A stretch of DNA of 64,000 bases from Acanthococcus lagerstroemiae. Taxonomy: Eukaryota; Arthropoda; Insecta; Hemiptera; Eriococcidae. How positions within the stretch are numbered: the first letter of the stretch is position 1; each line of letters opens with the position of its first letter. Below are positions 35,601-45,080 of this stretch, piece after piece. The notes beneath the pieces are model-generated. The model did no database searches and had not been told where the DNA came from. It saw only the letters and a list, made by a program, of their open reading frames with translations. The stretch is from NCBI GenBank assembly GCA_031841125.1, contig CM063112.1:26190603-26254602 (forward strand). Reading direction: 5' to 3'. The position numbers and the translations under genes are program-made.

Positions 35601-38600
35601 CCGTCTCGAAAAGATGTAAATAGCGGTTTTTTGCGGACGATTAGAAAGTGGTTGAAAACGGGACATCGTATCTGCGAGTTTCTCCACAAATTCGTGGGTC
35701 GGAAGAGTGGAATTTTGAACGAGAAAATCGCCAGGAAAACGAATTGTGGAGCCGTACGTTAGTTGGGCTGGGCATACTTCGAAACCTTCGATTATCGTGG
35801 TTCGAAGACCAAGTAAAACTGAAGGGAGTACGCTCACCCAATTTGCGTTTTCGTGAGCTTTGATGGCGCTTTTCAGAACACGATGTCAACGTTCGATCTT
35901 ACCGTTCGCCGGAGGATGATGGGCGGTAGTTCGAAAATGTTTTGCGCCGAGAATTTGCGCTAGCGATCTAAGCAATGAGCTCTCGAACTGTCGGCCGCGG
36001 TCGGTAGTGATGGCTAATGGGGTACCAAAACGAGCAATCCAGTTTTGGAACAGGGCAAAAGCTACGGTTTCGGCTGTGATGTCGGACACAGGGATCGCTT
36101 CGGGCCAACGAGAAGCGCGATCTATTACTGTCACGACGTAACGGAAACCATCACGGGCAGGAAGAGGGCCTACGATGTCGAGATTTATGTGTTGGAAACG
36201 TTCGCTCGGTATGTTAAAATCGCCAAGGGGGCTTTTTGTGTGTCGCCATGTTTTGGTTTTCTGACACGGGATACATGATCTAGCCCAAACCGCACATTCG
36301 TTTTTCATGTTTGGCCAAATAAATCGCTCCGTAACCATTTTCACCGAGGTTTTAACGCCCGAGTGGGACAGACCATGGACGGAATCGAATACAATCTTTC
36401 GGAATTTGGGTGGTACGTAAGGCGCCGATTTTTTCCTTGTGAAGTATCACAGATTATAAGGTTGTTGGAAAGAGGTGTTTTTAGCGCTTCGAGGGTTAGC
36501 GAGGTCGAGGATTTGTCTTGAGCGAGCAAGGTTTGAAGTTCGACATCGGCTAGTTGCGCAATGGCAATCTCGTCATAAGGTATCGGGTTTGGGACAGAAA
36601 TTTCCTCGATTCGAGACATGAGGTAGGCAGTAACGTTTTCGTTGCCCCTGACGTAACGTATGTCCGTGGTAAATTGCGACAAAAAATCGAGGTGACGAAA
36701 TTGTCGAGGGGAGGCTTTGTCGTCTTTTTGTTTGAAAGCGAAGGTAAGAGGTTTATGATCGGTAAAAATCGTAAATACTCTTCCTTCGAGTAGGTATCGA
36801 AAATGTTTGACGGCGCTGTATGCCGCTAGAAGTTCGCGATCGTATGTGCTGTACTTTCTCTCGGCTTTGGATAGCTTGTGCGAAAAGAAACCTATTGGTT
36901 CCCAGTAATCTTCGCATTTTTGCTGGATTACTGCGCCGATAGCGGTGTCGGAAGCGTCGGTAAAGAGCGCGAGAGGAAGATCACTTTGTGGGTGCGCTAA
37001 GAGAGTAGCGTTGGCTAGATCGTCTTTGATTTTTTGGAAAGCGCGAAGACGCTCGTCTGTCCAAAGAACTGGCGTTTTGTCGCGCTTTTTTGAGTTTGAG
37101 CACAGCTCAGAGAGGCAGGCTTGAGTTTCGGCGATTTTCGGAATAGAGCGTCGATAAAAATTGACCATGCCTAGCAAACTTTGAAGCTGGTGAACGGTTT
37201 TGGGTTGCGGGAGAGAGCGGATTTTTTCTACTTTTTCGGGGGTTGGTTGGATTCCTTGTGGGTTGATGTGAAACACAAGGAATGTGATTTCGTTTCTCGC
37301 GAATTGACATTTGGACGGATTGATTGTAATACCCACGTCGCTCAATTTTTGAAGAATTTTTCCCACATGGATGTGGTGTTCTTCGAGCGAGGAGGAGGCA
37401 ATCAGAATGTCGTCGAGGTAAATGAAACAAAATGGAAATTCGCGCAAAATATCGTGCATAAACCTTTGAAATGATTGGGCTGCGCAACGCAACCCAAATG
37501 GGAGACGCAGAAATTCAAATAGGCCGAAAGGGGTAATTACGGCGGTTTTTGGAACGTCTTCTGGGTCAACGGGTATGTGGTGATATGCACGGGCGATATC
37601 GAGTTTCGAAAAAATTTTTTTCCCCGCTAATTCGGCATTAAAGTCTTGAATGTTAGGCACGGGGTAGCGATCCGGGACGGTTATCGACGATAATCACCGA
37701 CTGGACGCCAAATGTTCCCCTTCGGGACCATATGGAGAGGGCTGCTCCAAGGGCTTTTGGAAGGACGAATGATGCCTAAGTCAAGCATTTGTTGGAATTC
37801 TGTTCGAGCACTACACAATTTATCGTGAGGTAATCGTCGCGCTTTCGAATTGATAGGGGCCGCCTTTGGTAATGATTCTATGGACGACAGGGTGTTTACC
37901 CGCGGATTCGGTTAGATTCGTCGGATTTGTGATGTTGGGAAATTTTTTTAGAACTTCGGAGAAATCACTACTTTTTCAACTGCCGATAAACCAAGAAAAT
38001 CGGGACACACTGGGTGTACTTCACCTCCGCATTTGAGGAAAGTTTCGGCGTCGTGTAAGAATTGGTTACGAATATCGACAAGTAGATTAAGACGGTTTAG
38101 GAAATCGGCACCGATAATGGGTTTATTGACGTCGGCGACAATAAAAGGCCATGTAAAATCACGCGTAAGGCCTAAATTTAACGAAAGAAGTTTCTCACCG
38201 TACGTTTTAATTTTTGACGAGTTTGCTGCGAAGAGACTGAATTTTGCTTCAAGTTGTCGTCGGTCATACGCTGTAGCCGGAATGGCAGAAACCTCTGAGC
38301 CGGCGTCAATTAAAAATTTCGTTCCCGTTTGCTGGTCCTGGACGAAAAGGCGACTGACTTCTCCGCTCGCATCAACCGTCGCCTTGAGCGATGCGGTTGT
38401 TAGTTTTCCGCCTTTTTGAAGGTGCACGGTGTGGTGCACTTGGTAGCCTTTTCAGAGAATTTTCGGTGATACCAGCAGGTACCCTCGTGAGCGAGAGCGG
38501 AAACGGTAAGGAGACGAACCTCTATTCGGCGATCTTCCCCGCGAGCCTTCGGTTAGTTTCTGTATTGCAGCCGTCAACGTTGCCATTTGCTGCACGAGAG

Positions 38601-41030
38601 TTGCGACGATGGCGTCGTTGGAGGAGACGGAAGAGGCCGACGACTTTGGCGTTGAAATTGCCGCGATGCTGTATGCCGCGGGCGATGTCGCGGCGGATTC
38701 CAAAATTTTGTCGGCGGTCGCGGCCACCTCCTGGAGGTCCAACTTTAATGGCTAAGATCACTCGTACGTGCGCCGGCAATCGCTGAATAAAAAGTTATTT
38801 AAAAAAATCGTCGTTATCCGTACCGTTGGCGTACGAGCGCATCTCGCGAAGCAGGACAGATGGCTTCTTGTTGTCCAATTTCAACTCCTGCAGTAAGGTT
38901 CGGAGCCTACACTGTTCGCTCTCTTCCAGTTCGTTGATTAGGCGTTCTTTAAGAGTGGTGTATGGATTTTCCTCCAGCGGCGCAATAATCAGATCGCATA
39001 CCCGTTCCGCAACGTCGTGTTCGAGTTGTCCCGCGACGTACGCGAACTTAGATTTTTCGGAGGTAATTTTCCAGGTGGAGAACTGGGCCTCCACCTGAGC
39101 GAACCATAACTTGATATTCTTTTTCGGAAAAACCGGGAGTTTGATTGAAATTTTACTGCACTCGGCCGAGGTACCGTTGTCTACCATTTTTGAATGTTTA
39201 AAGCGCGAAAGAGACGAGGTCACCACTTGTAGGGTTGGTACAAGTCGACGTACGAACCTACGAACTCCCGAAAGCTAAGCGCGTACAAACCTCCGAAAGA
39301 AAAAGGCGCGTGGTGTCGTTCGAACGTATATTTCAGAACTCCTAGTTTTACTTTGAAACAGGTTGTCGCGAGGGTGAAAAAACCAACCGCGCGTTAACGT
39401 CGCTCTCTCTCGGAGGGTGCGTTTTTTAGGTCACTCAACGAGAGAGAACGGCGGCCGCTACAGAAGTATGTTTGTCCCGAATTAGAAATGATCTACGGCT
39501 TATCAGGATATCAGCACAAACATTTTCCTTGTTAAATTCTCTACAAAGAAGGTTTGTTCTAAGAAATATGCAAGTTTCATGTTCAGGCATAAGAAGCTCA
39601 TAAGTGGCCTAGGGGAAGCACAACGGTTGAGGACGGGGGCTTCTAAGTATCAAAAAAGTCATTCTTAAGATATTCTAGCAATAAAACTTTTCTTTTTCTC
39701 ATTATATTTTGAGTCTAATTTTCCTGGGCTATTCAAGATAATCTGCTTCACATACATTAAAGGAGAAATGAGCAGTATGAGAAACTCGTAATTCAATAAT
39801 TTATTCGATATATGTATTTCCATTCGAAATTGCCAGGTTATGGGTGCGTTCCAATCCCCCTCAAAAAGGAGAAAGAAAAGGATGTATCGAGAAACTCATT
39901 GAATATTCAAAATCAGCGGGATTAGAAACCCGTAGTTCAATAGTTTGCATTGTACATTTATATTTGAAATTCCCAAGTTCCTGGTATGTCTCAGCTCCTT
40001 CGAAGGGGAGAAAAATATAAATATAAGGTCTTCAAAGAGACTAAACTTTGCCATCTGAAGATCTGCATGGGTCTCAAGATTTTACGTTGAGTCATGAACT
40101 CAGAAAATCCCAAACATGTGGTACCGTATGTGTATAGAGCATAAGCGAAATTTTGAGTTCAATGTGTAAACTGAAGATATTTAGATTTTAAAGTCGTAAT
40201 CTAGGCACCTTTAGACAACTTTTTCAGGGGCAGCTCATCTCGAATTCCGAAGAAAGTGAAAAATCGCCTGTTTTAACTCCACCCTAATGTGTATGTTCAG
40301 AGAATGCACATTTCCTCAGCTCACTCGGGCCAGCCAGGATTCTGTGGGAATGACTTGGTGCTGAAACATTCGGGAGACTGAGAATCATTCTAATTCGATT
40401 CACTTGAGTGTTTCACCGATTGTTATTTCCCACTCGAATCCATATGTGTCGCTGTCAGTGACATTGTTGGCCGTAAAAATGAATGGGACATTGTTTCCTC
40501 GCAGGCCCAGCCGATTCAGCATTCGTATGCCAAGTACTTTCTGGAACTAGCGTTGCTGGAGTATTCTCTCTGTCACGTGAATCCTTCGTTAGTCGCCGCA
40601 TCAGCTTTGTACATAGCCTTTTTGTAAGTATCTTACCGAATGTACGTAGCTATGTTTTGTCACTATAATCACGGACTCACCATTGAGGCTTGTTTTTAGC
40701 GTTACAAGTAACCGCGAAACCTGTGATTCAACATTGTGGACACCAAACCTGGAGTACTACTCGGGATACAAGTTTGTCGAATTGAAACCCGTTTTGAAGA
40801 CACTGGCGAAAGCCATTCTGAGTGCCAAGACTAGCAAATTCCAGGTAACTTTACCCGTCTCCTGCTTTGAGTGCACCCTGATTGTTGGAAATTAACTTAC
40901 CGCGATATGGTGTTCTGGATTCGGTTTTTAGGCAGCTGTGCAGAAATATTCAACTTCCAAAATGCTGAAAGTGAGCAGTCAGCCCTGTCTGTATTCCAGC
41001 CGCATGAAGACATTAGCAAATTCAGAGTAA
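23602..41030 (+). CDS. CycB3: Cyclin B3 (G2/mitotic cyclin)
   Basis: Nine coding exons: 23,602-23,631; 23,901-24,091; 24,178-24,250; 24,327-24,509; 24,586-24,744; 30,058-30,297; 40,505-40,623; 40,700-40,844; 40,932-41,030. The joined frame is 1,239 bases (about 412 residues), all introns are GT-AG and all phases match. The product binds and activates Cdk1 for mitosis and is destroyed by the APC. A D-box reading RAILGDIASN (RxxLxxIxxN) lies in exon 2. The cyclin box runs from YAKDIHKYLKFLE through MRTVLIDWLIDVQAEFKLLQ, ITVGVLDSYLQ and LFLSAKYEEIVVPSVEEFVY. The C-lobe includes WTPNLEYYSGY and QKYSTSKMLKVS, which together with YAKDI point to B3 rather than B. It is near the short end for animal B3. 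Introns 5 (5.3 kb) and 6 (10.2 kb) are loaded with transposons, but the coding sequence is intact. The exon 1-2 junction is the least certain; translation could instead start at ATG 23,925. Confidence 0.9.
23901..24091 (+). CDS. CycB3: CycB3 exon 2 with destruction box
   Basis: Carries EMKRAILGDIASN, with the D-box RAILGDIASN, near residue 32. It ends within a Gly codon (GG) before GTTCGT and joins exon 3 at 24,178 (acceptor TCCAG). Confidence 0.75.
24178..24509 (+). CDS. CycB3: CycB3 exons 3 and 4
   Basis: Exon 3 (24,178-24,250) is a Lys/Pro-rich linker (INKPKIPVAKENQ). The short intron (24,251-24,326) ends TGTACAG. Exon 4 (24,327-24,509) continues the basic linker (PRKKTGKPAG) and enters the cyclin fold at RNPFTLSIYAKDIHKYLKFL. 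Confidence 0.85.
24586..24744 (+). CDS. CycB3: CycB3 exon 5, first half of the cyclin box
   Basis: Encodes QTHPIREDYLKD, then ITPKMRTVLIDWLIDVQAEF and LLQETLHITVGVLDSYLQ. MR-x2-LIDWL is the hallmark helix 1 of the cyclin box. Donor is GTAAAT. Confidence 0.95.
26611..26993. mobile_element. MITE with (C)AGGGTGTCTACC-type termini
   Basis: The left end AGAGTGCCTACC and the right end GGTAGACACCCTG are imperfect inverted repeats and the same family as 11,081-11,407. The interior repeats GTCATAC phrases. Non-coding. Confidence 0.55.
26990..27140 (-). pseudogene. LINE reverse transcriptase fragment in CycB3 intron 5
   Basis: The minus strand reads QFGFRKDRRTRKAILGLR, then LLLEKKLKSGSDTHVAFVDL followed by EKAFD. 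These are the RT block with the FGFR/GTR segment and motif A (FVDLEKAFD). Only about 50 codons survive, abutting the MITE. Confidence 0.65.
28370..29100. repeat. Low-complexity block rich in GATCAT/ATGATC
   Basis: GATCAT, ATGATC and TGATCTT phrases recur at least 12 times (for example near 28,420, 28,572, 28,612, 28,838, 28,972-29,000 and 29,058) in otherwise unrelated sequence. No fixed period is visible. Probably a decayed microsatellite-like or transposon-internal repeat. Confidence 0.4.
30058..30297 (+). CDS. CycB3: CycB3 exon 6, second half of the cyclin box
   Basis: Encodes RQRMQLIGATALFLSAKYEE and the helices that follow (SDLYEMEREMFKTIQFDL). Flanked by the acceptor ATTGCAG and the donor GTAAGT, phase 0 on both sides. 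Confidence 0.95.
32633..32689 (+). repeat. Inverted repeat, left arm (partner 33,431-33,487)
   Basis: GTTGATAAAATAAGCAATAC and the following ~37 bases are repeated in inverse orientation at 33,431-33,487 with about seven mismatches. Both encode the LINE C-terminal phrase VDKISNTEVL. Confidence 0.75.
33431..33487 (-). repeat. Inverted repeat, right arm (partner 32,633-32,689)
   Basis: Inverse complement of the left arm. The two arms bracket the ~740-bp minus-strand LINE segment inside the plus-strand LINE. Confidence 0.75.
35019..35164 (-). repeat. 3' LTR of the gypsy element
   Basis: Shares TTTCAGAACTCCTAGTTTTA through GGCGGCCGCTACAG with the other LTR. It differs by a few substitutions and by a longer CT microsatellite (CGCTCTCTCTCTCTCTCTCT here versus a run of about five CT units in the other). 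Confidence 0.85.
35340..36344 (-). pseudogene. gypsy integrase, frame-broken
   Basis: The zinc-binding end (CAVWARSCIPCQKTK) and core (INLDIVGPLPARDGFRYVVT, then DRASRWPEAIPVSD and TTDRGRQFES) lie in 36,344-35,886 with Asp, Asp and a terminal Glu (PPANGKIER) near the DDE spacing. The frame then changes to 35,837-35,571 (LPSVLLGLRTTIIEGFEVCP, AQLTYGSTIRFPGDFL) and ends with a C-terminal block reading AYKGPFKVIRRQPKIFKLRV and DTVSINRLKPA (about 35,560-35,455), the GPF/Y-type tail of gypsy integrases. Confidence 0.8.
36341..37690 (-). CDS. gypsy reverse transcriptase - RNase H
   Basis: A 439-codon frame runs from MPNIQDFNAELAGKKIFSKL. RT motif A is FSKLDIARAYHHIPV, motif B is FGLFEFLRLPFGL and the catalytic box is YLDD. 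RNase H follows with LALFTDASDTAIGAV, TYDRELLAAYSAVKHFRYLL and TDHKPLTFAF. Upstream, MVPKGNIWRPVGDYRR is visible but in a broken frame near 37,670-37,690, so the N-terminal palm is severed. Both catalytic domains are otherwise well preserved. Confidence 0.9.
   Translation of the reverse strand, partial: SSITVPDRYPVPNIQDFNAELAGKKIFSKLDIARAYHHIPVDPEDVPKTAVITPFGLFEFLRLPFGLRCAAQSFQRFMHDILREFPFCFIYLDDILIASSSLEEHHIHVGKILQKLSDVGITINPSKCQFARNEITFLVFHINPQGIQPTPEKVEKIRSLPQPKTVHQLQSLLGMVNFYRRSIPKIAETQACLSELCSNSKKRDKTPVLWTDERLRAFQKIKDDLANATLLAHPQSDLPLALFTDASDTAIGAVIQQKCEDYWEPIGFFSHKLSKAERKYSTYDRELLAAYSAVKHFRYLLEGRVFTIFTDHKPLTFAFKQKDDKASPRQFRHLDFLSQFTTDIRYVRGNENVTAYLMSRIEEISVPNPIPYDEIAIAQLADVELQTLLAQDKSSTSLTLEALKTPLSNNLIICDTSQGKNRRLTYHPNSERLYSIPSMVCPTRALKPR
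37948..38439 (-). CDS. gypsy retropepsin (aspartic protease) region
   Basis: A 163-codon frame carries the retropepsin active-site region as FLIDAGSEVSAIPA and the flap/C-terminal block PIIGADFLNRLNLLVDI. The catalytic triplet is DAG instead of the usual DTG or DSG (GAC GCC GGC), which one transition could explain. It may lower or abolish activity, in keeping with the other lesions. It follows gag and precedes RT. Confidence 0.8.
   Translation of the reverse strand: MHHTVHLQKGGKLTTASLKATVDASGEVSRLFVQDQQTGTKFLIDAGSEVSAIPATAYDRRQLEAKFSLFAANSSKIKTYGEKLLSLNLGLTRDFTWPFIVADVNKPIIGADFLNRLNLLVDIRNQFLHDAETFLKCGGEVHPVCPDFLGLSAVEKVVISPKF
38452..39226 (-). pseudogene. gypsy gag (capsid-like) remnant
   Basis: The frame 39,226-38,795 reads ISIKLPVFPKKNIKLWFAQV, then EAQFSTWKITSEKSKFAYVA and LLQELKLDNKKPSVLLREMR, the capsid signature of insect gypsy gag (LPxFxxxxxxLWFxQxExxF). 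A TAA after DDFFK near 38,794 and a one-base shift near 38,750 separate it from the continuation QRLPAHVRVILAI / DLQEVAATADKI and an Arg/Ser-rich tail (RGRSPNRGSSPYRFRSRSRG). No CCHC knuckle was seen. Confidence 0.75.
39319..39463 (-). repeat. 5' LTR of the gypsy element
   Basis: Matches the copy at 35,019-35,164. The outer edge is followed by AAGTA, the proposed target duplication. The boundary near 39,319-39,330 is uncertain because the two LTRs differ there. Confidence 0.8.
40505..41030 (+). CDS. CycB3: CycB3 exons 7-9, C-terminal cyclin lobe
   Basis: Exon 7 (40,505-40,623) reads AQPIQHSYAKYFLELALLEY and then SLVAASALYIAF. Exon 8 (40,700-40,844) has WTPNLEYYSGY. Exon 9 (40,932-41,030) has QKYSTSKMLKVS and ends ANSE with TAA. 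Phases 2 and 0 join without loss, showing that the 10-kb transposon-filled intron upstream has not broken the gene. Confidence 0.9.
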
Positions 41031-42669
41031 GAAGGAAATAACGATATTTATACGAATTTCGGCATCACTTTTGGTTGTTCTTCCACAGCTAAATTTCACT
41101 TTGATGCGGACGGACTGGAAAAAAACGTAGCCTTCGAACGGGGCAGTATTTCATTATTTTGTATTCTTAGTTTTACGATTTCCTTCTCATAGATTTTAAC
41201 TCGCGCGTGTTCCTCGTTATTTATGAATTTTAAGATTGTATCTGTTTAGTGATAGTGATAACAAAATTTTTATGATTGTAATATTCCACTTTTTGTTTTA
41301 TAGTGATGTAAGGGCTAGCTTGTCCCACGTGAGTTCTTGAACAATATTTGTTGATTATCGGATACAATGTTCTTAGTTTTACGATCTGGATTAATATAAC
41401 TCATTTTCTGGATTGGAGTTTTGTATTTTCGGAAGGGCTTTAGCATTGACCCCGATCATTGCGGCTGAATTTATCATTCACCTGGTGCCTGTTTTTAGCT
41501 GTTAAAGACAGCATCCTCTAAGTGTATATTTTTATCAGATTGTAAATCTTGGGAATTTTCTAAGGCAAAAAACTTGCCAGTATAAACAGCAATAAAACGA
41601 CCGCATTTTTAGTACTCGTGCCGAGTTATGCTAGGAAAAACGCGAAATATATTATTCCGGATTTTCTGATTTCGTTTTCTTCCGCACGTTATCTCGAACG
41701 TGGGAATTTCTTAACTTCTTTTGTTTTCCCATACGTGTTTTAGTACTTTTCACGGCTTATCCAGCCTTAAAATGGGTTTGAATAAACTCGAGAAGGGTTT
41801 TTCTTTTTTCTCTTATCGAACTGCGATTCTAATGTAGTATGTGCCGTCTGCCAAAGGAGGGGTGGTGTCCGCAGCGTGGATGAGATTTGGAACGTCGGTC
41901 AAAGCTGACATCAGAGAGTGAGTGCATCTTAGCAGCGGCTGTCGAAGCGAAGAGCCCCCCCCCCCAGTTTACGCTTTGGCTACAGTTGGAAAATTTGTGA
42001 CTTTTTGAGACGGCTTTGCCTGCTTTTCCAACTCAAATCAGTAACGAAGGAATCGAAAAATTTTTGGGAGTTTCAGAGTGTAATAATTTTGTTTCATCGT
42101 CTTTTTCGTACGTCCCTACATTTCATTTCATCGTATGTCGTATCAGTTGTGAAATAGCAACTGGGTGAGCTGCCTAATGTTCATTTTCAAATCGAATGTG
42201 AAGGTTTGAAAAATTAACCAGGTTTACTTTGTGACATGATCGCTCTGGAACAGCTGAAAAATAAATTGTGAAATGAATTTTACGAACGTTTACCTGGTTC
42301 ATTTCCCAGAAATTGCATATATTAAGGTGGCATTTCTTTTTTGTTTAACTTCCCCTCCCCCTTCATAATACTTAGTTTATATTATGTAGTAGAGAATATT
42401 CAACAAGGAACAGGAGTATCAAAATGTAGGGAGGGGTGCGACTTGTCCACGACGATAGACATCGTGTTCATGGCAAAAGAACTGATATCCACGAAACAGC
42501 TTCAAGAATTTCCTTTCCCATGGATTTCTTGAAAATTGTGCTATCATATGCTCAATGATTATAATCTTGCGCCTGTATCGTATTCAGGGATCAAAACTAC
42601 CAGTATTGCCATTTGTTGTGCTGAAAAATGTTATAAGGCACGTATCTACACCAATCTAAGATTAACCTC
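41031..42669 (+). other. CycB3 3' flank
   Basis: Follows the CycB3 stop. The first AATAAA is at 41,591-41,596 (AGCAATAAAACG), which would give a 3' UTR of about 560 bases. Beyond it are a C-run near 41,947 and no recognisable gene. Confidence 0.5.
41591..41596 (+). terminator. CycB3: Candidate poly(A) signal of CycB3
   Basis: The first canonical AATAAA downstream of the CycB3 stop codon, in TAAACAGCAATAAAACGACC. Position only; cleavage site not determined. Confidence 0.4.
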
Positions 42670-45080
42670 GACAATGGACTCTGCCCTGATATTTCTTTTT
42701 TTTTTAACTTGAATTTTCAATTAAGAGGTTTCTCGGGTTTCGAAATCCCCGCGGGTGAAACGATAATTTGAAGATCCATATAATGCGAGTAGTCCGAAGC
42801 GACATTTCCACAGCCCTCCCCACGTCTGAATTTTGAGATCAAATTAGACTCTTTCGTTTATGCTAAATTGTGCTTTCATCATTTTCATTTTTTCCCTTTT
42901 CTTTAGCTATAAATGGGTGGGGCTGAAGAATTAATAGCCCCCGATTTTCGAATTTCGAACCAAAACTGGTCGCCATCATTTGTTCTTCGTTTGTGTCGTC
43001 CCCTTCGGCACCTCCCTCTCCCCACTGGCTTCATATTGTAAGATAGCTTCCTCTTATGAGTATAAAACTGAGACTAGTTTCAACCATTTATGCTTCGTTT
43101 GTGCTCAATTGTACTTGTATTATTTTCGTTTGTTTCTTCCCTCTTTAGCGGGAAATGGGTGCTGGCTGAACAAATACTGCCCCCCCCCTCCCTTTTGAAT
43201 TTTGAACAAAAAATGGTCGCAATCGTTTGTTCTTTGTGCTTGCATTATTTTCGTTTTTGCTCCCCTCTCAAAGGGTCCATATTGTAAGATAACTTCCACT
43301 TATGAGTACATGAACCTCAGAATAGTTTCCTTTGTGCTCGATGGTGCGCTCATCATTTTCGTTTGTGCCCTTTCCCTTTACTGGAAAATGGGTGGGGGCT
43401 TAAGAAGTAACAGTATCCCACTTTTGAATTTCAAACCAAAGTAGTCGCAGTCGTTTCTGCTACGTTTATGTTCGTTTTTGCATATTTCCGTTTATCCCTC
43501 CCCTTTCAGCCTCTCCCATCGGGTCCATATTGTTAGATAGCTTCCGTTTCCTCATGATAGTATCAATTAAGTGTGCTTCATTTGTGCTCCGTGGTGCTTT
43601 CATCATTTTCGTTCATGCCACATCCTTGTACCTTGAAATGGATAGGGGGCTGAGAAAATGATGGTATCTAGTATCTACCCCACTTTTGAATTTCGAATCA
43701 AAAGTAATCGCAGTCGTTTTTGTGGTACGTTTGTGCTTGCATTATTTCCATATTGTCTTCCACTTCGTCATTATAGTATCAATCGATTGTGCTTTATTTG
43801 TGCTTCATGGTGCTTTCATCAGTTTCGTTCGTGCCACTTCCTTGTACCTGGAAATGTGCAGAGGGCTGAAGAAATGATTGTACCCCACTTTTAAATTTTG
43901 AACTCAAAATGGCCACAATCATATATGCCCGTTTGTTTTTGTTGCAATACCATTATTTTCATTTGAGCGTCCCCCCTTCGCTCTCTCCTGCATGGTCCGT
44001 ATTGTAAGATAGCTTCCACTTTTGAGTATAACATTCAGAATGGTTTCGATCGTTTGTGTTTGATTGTGCTCTCATAATTTGTGTTTGTACCTCTTGCTTT
44101 TAGTGAGAAATTAGGATTGAAGGGACGAAGAAACCATACCCTCCATTTTTAAATCTGGAATCCAAAATGGTCGTGGCCGTTTGCGTTCGTTTATATTCGT
44201 ATGGTTTTTGTTTGTGCCTTCCTCCTGCATCCCCTCTTATAGGGTCTATATACTCGAGGATTAGAAATATGCTTTATTTTTGGTGTGGATGTTTCACAAA
44301 ATTTTGTAAATCGAAATTTATATTTTTTTAAAACTCATATTATTTTATTTATTGTTCCCCCGACTTCATCTCTTCAGGGTGTCTTACTTTTCATTCGTTT
44401 TTCTCACCCTTTCCACGGCTACAGGGAGCAGGAGGTATAGCAATATGCTCTTCCCCTTTTGGTGTTTTTCTTTTCGGTTTCTTGAGTAAGGCTTCATTCA
44501 ACTGACTTTTTGAGATACGTACTTGAGACGTAATCGGTGTAAGTAATGAGGGGCTTAGCCAGTACTAATTTATAGCGTTCGTAAAGTCCAAATTATATTC
44601 CCTGGGAACAAAATTTACGTTTAACTAAGATAAATTAATCATCAGCCGTTTTGAGGGATTCGTGGTTTTCAAATCATACTGTATTATGAGGGATCAATTT
44701 GCTAGTTACTCCCCCTTCTTAGGAGCTTAAGAAAAGAAATTATTCAACCCAATGTTAGAGGGATGAAGAGGGAGACATAAACGAAAATGATTGGATCACA
44801 AATGAACACACATGAAACACAAACGACTGAGAGTATTTTTAGGTTCATACTCAGAAGTGGAAGCTGTCTTAAAATATGGATCTTATGGGAAGGGGTGAAG
44901 TGGGGAAACGATTAAGGCTATTCTTAGGTTCACACTCATAACTGGGAGCTATCTTACAATATGGACCTTGTGGAAGGGGGTGAAGGAGGACGCACAAACG
45001 AAAATAATTCAAGTACAAGCGAACTGAAAGGATTCTAAAATGTTCATTGAAACTTTGTACTCTGAAATCTGTCCTCTTCG
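42670..45080. mobile_element. Foldback-like element A (long inverted arms of ~250-bp monomers)
   Basis: Left terminal unit about 42,670-42,900; then forward monomers marked by TATTGTAAGATAGCTTCC at about 43,037, 43,277, 43,529, 43,750 (partly deleted) and 43,999 (spacing 220-252). Each monomer carries TCATTTGTGCTC-GATGGTGC, CATTTTCGTTTGTGCC, a GGGAAATGGGTAGGGGGCTG block and ACTTTTGAATTTCGAACC-AAA. A ~450-bp centre (44,250-44,740) has no ORF. Then the same monomer appears inverted (CTTACAATATGGACC at about 44,952 and a decayed copy at about 44,872). Element B (51,545-55,910) has the same order. Long tandem-repeat TIRs around a small centre are the hallmark of Foldback elements. No transposase seen, so it is non-autonomous if mobile. 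Confidence 0.7.

Larger units (their letters stand above)
35019..39463 (-). mobile_element. Ty3/gypsy LTR retrotransposon, antisense in CycB3 intron 6
   Basis: Near-identical LTRs of about 145 bp (35,019-35,164 and about 39,319-39,463) flank gag, protease, RT/RNase H and integrase in the order PR-RT-RH-IN, which defines Ty3/gypsy. AAGTA lies directly outside both ends (35,014-35,018 and 39,464-39,468), a plausible 5-bp target duplication. A G-rich polypurine tract (C-run at about 35,169-35,179 on the plus strand) borders the 3' LTR. No envelope-like ORF is present. Frame breaks in gag, before RT and in integrase mean the copy is not autonomous. It lies antisense in intron 6 of an otherwise intact cyclin gene. 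Confidence 0.9.
30298..40504 (+). other. CycB3 intron 6
   Basis: 10.2 kb. It holds a decayed plus-strand LINE interrupted by inverted LINE material (30,760-33,720) and a complete antisense Ty3/gypsy element (35,019-39,463). The stretches 33,720-35,018 and 39,464-40,504 show nothing else recognisable. Confidence 0.75.

Noticed and set aside
35353..35863. Several plus-strand ORFs of 70-88 codons
   Set aside because: Antisense or off-frame shadows of the gypsy integrase C-terminal region.
37181..37487. 97- and 126-codon ORFs overlapping the RT
   Set aside because: Off-frame shadows of the gypsy RT; the frame with YLDD is the real one.
43090..43894. Series of 60-80-codon ORFs with repeated FVCA/LYWK phrases
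   Set aside because: These are translations of the ~250-bp Foldback monomers; the similarity among them is due to the DNA repeat, with no frame preserved.
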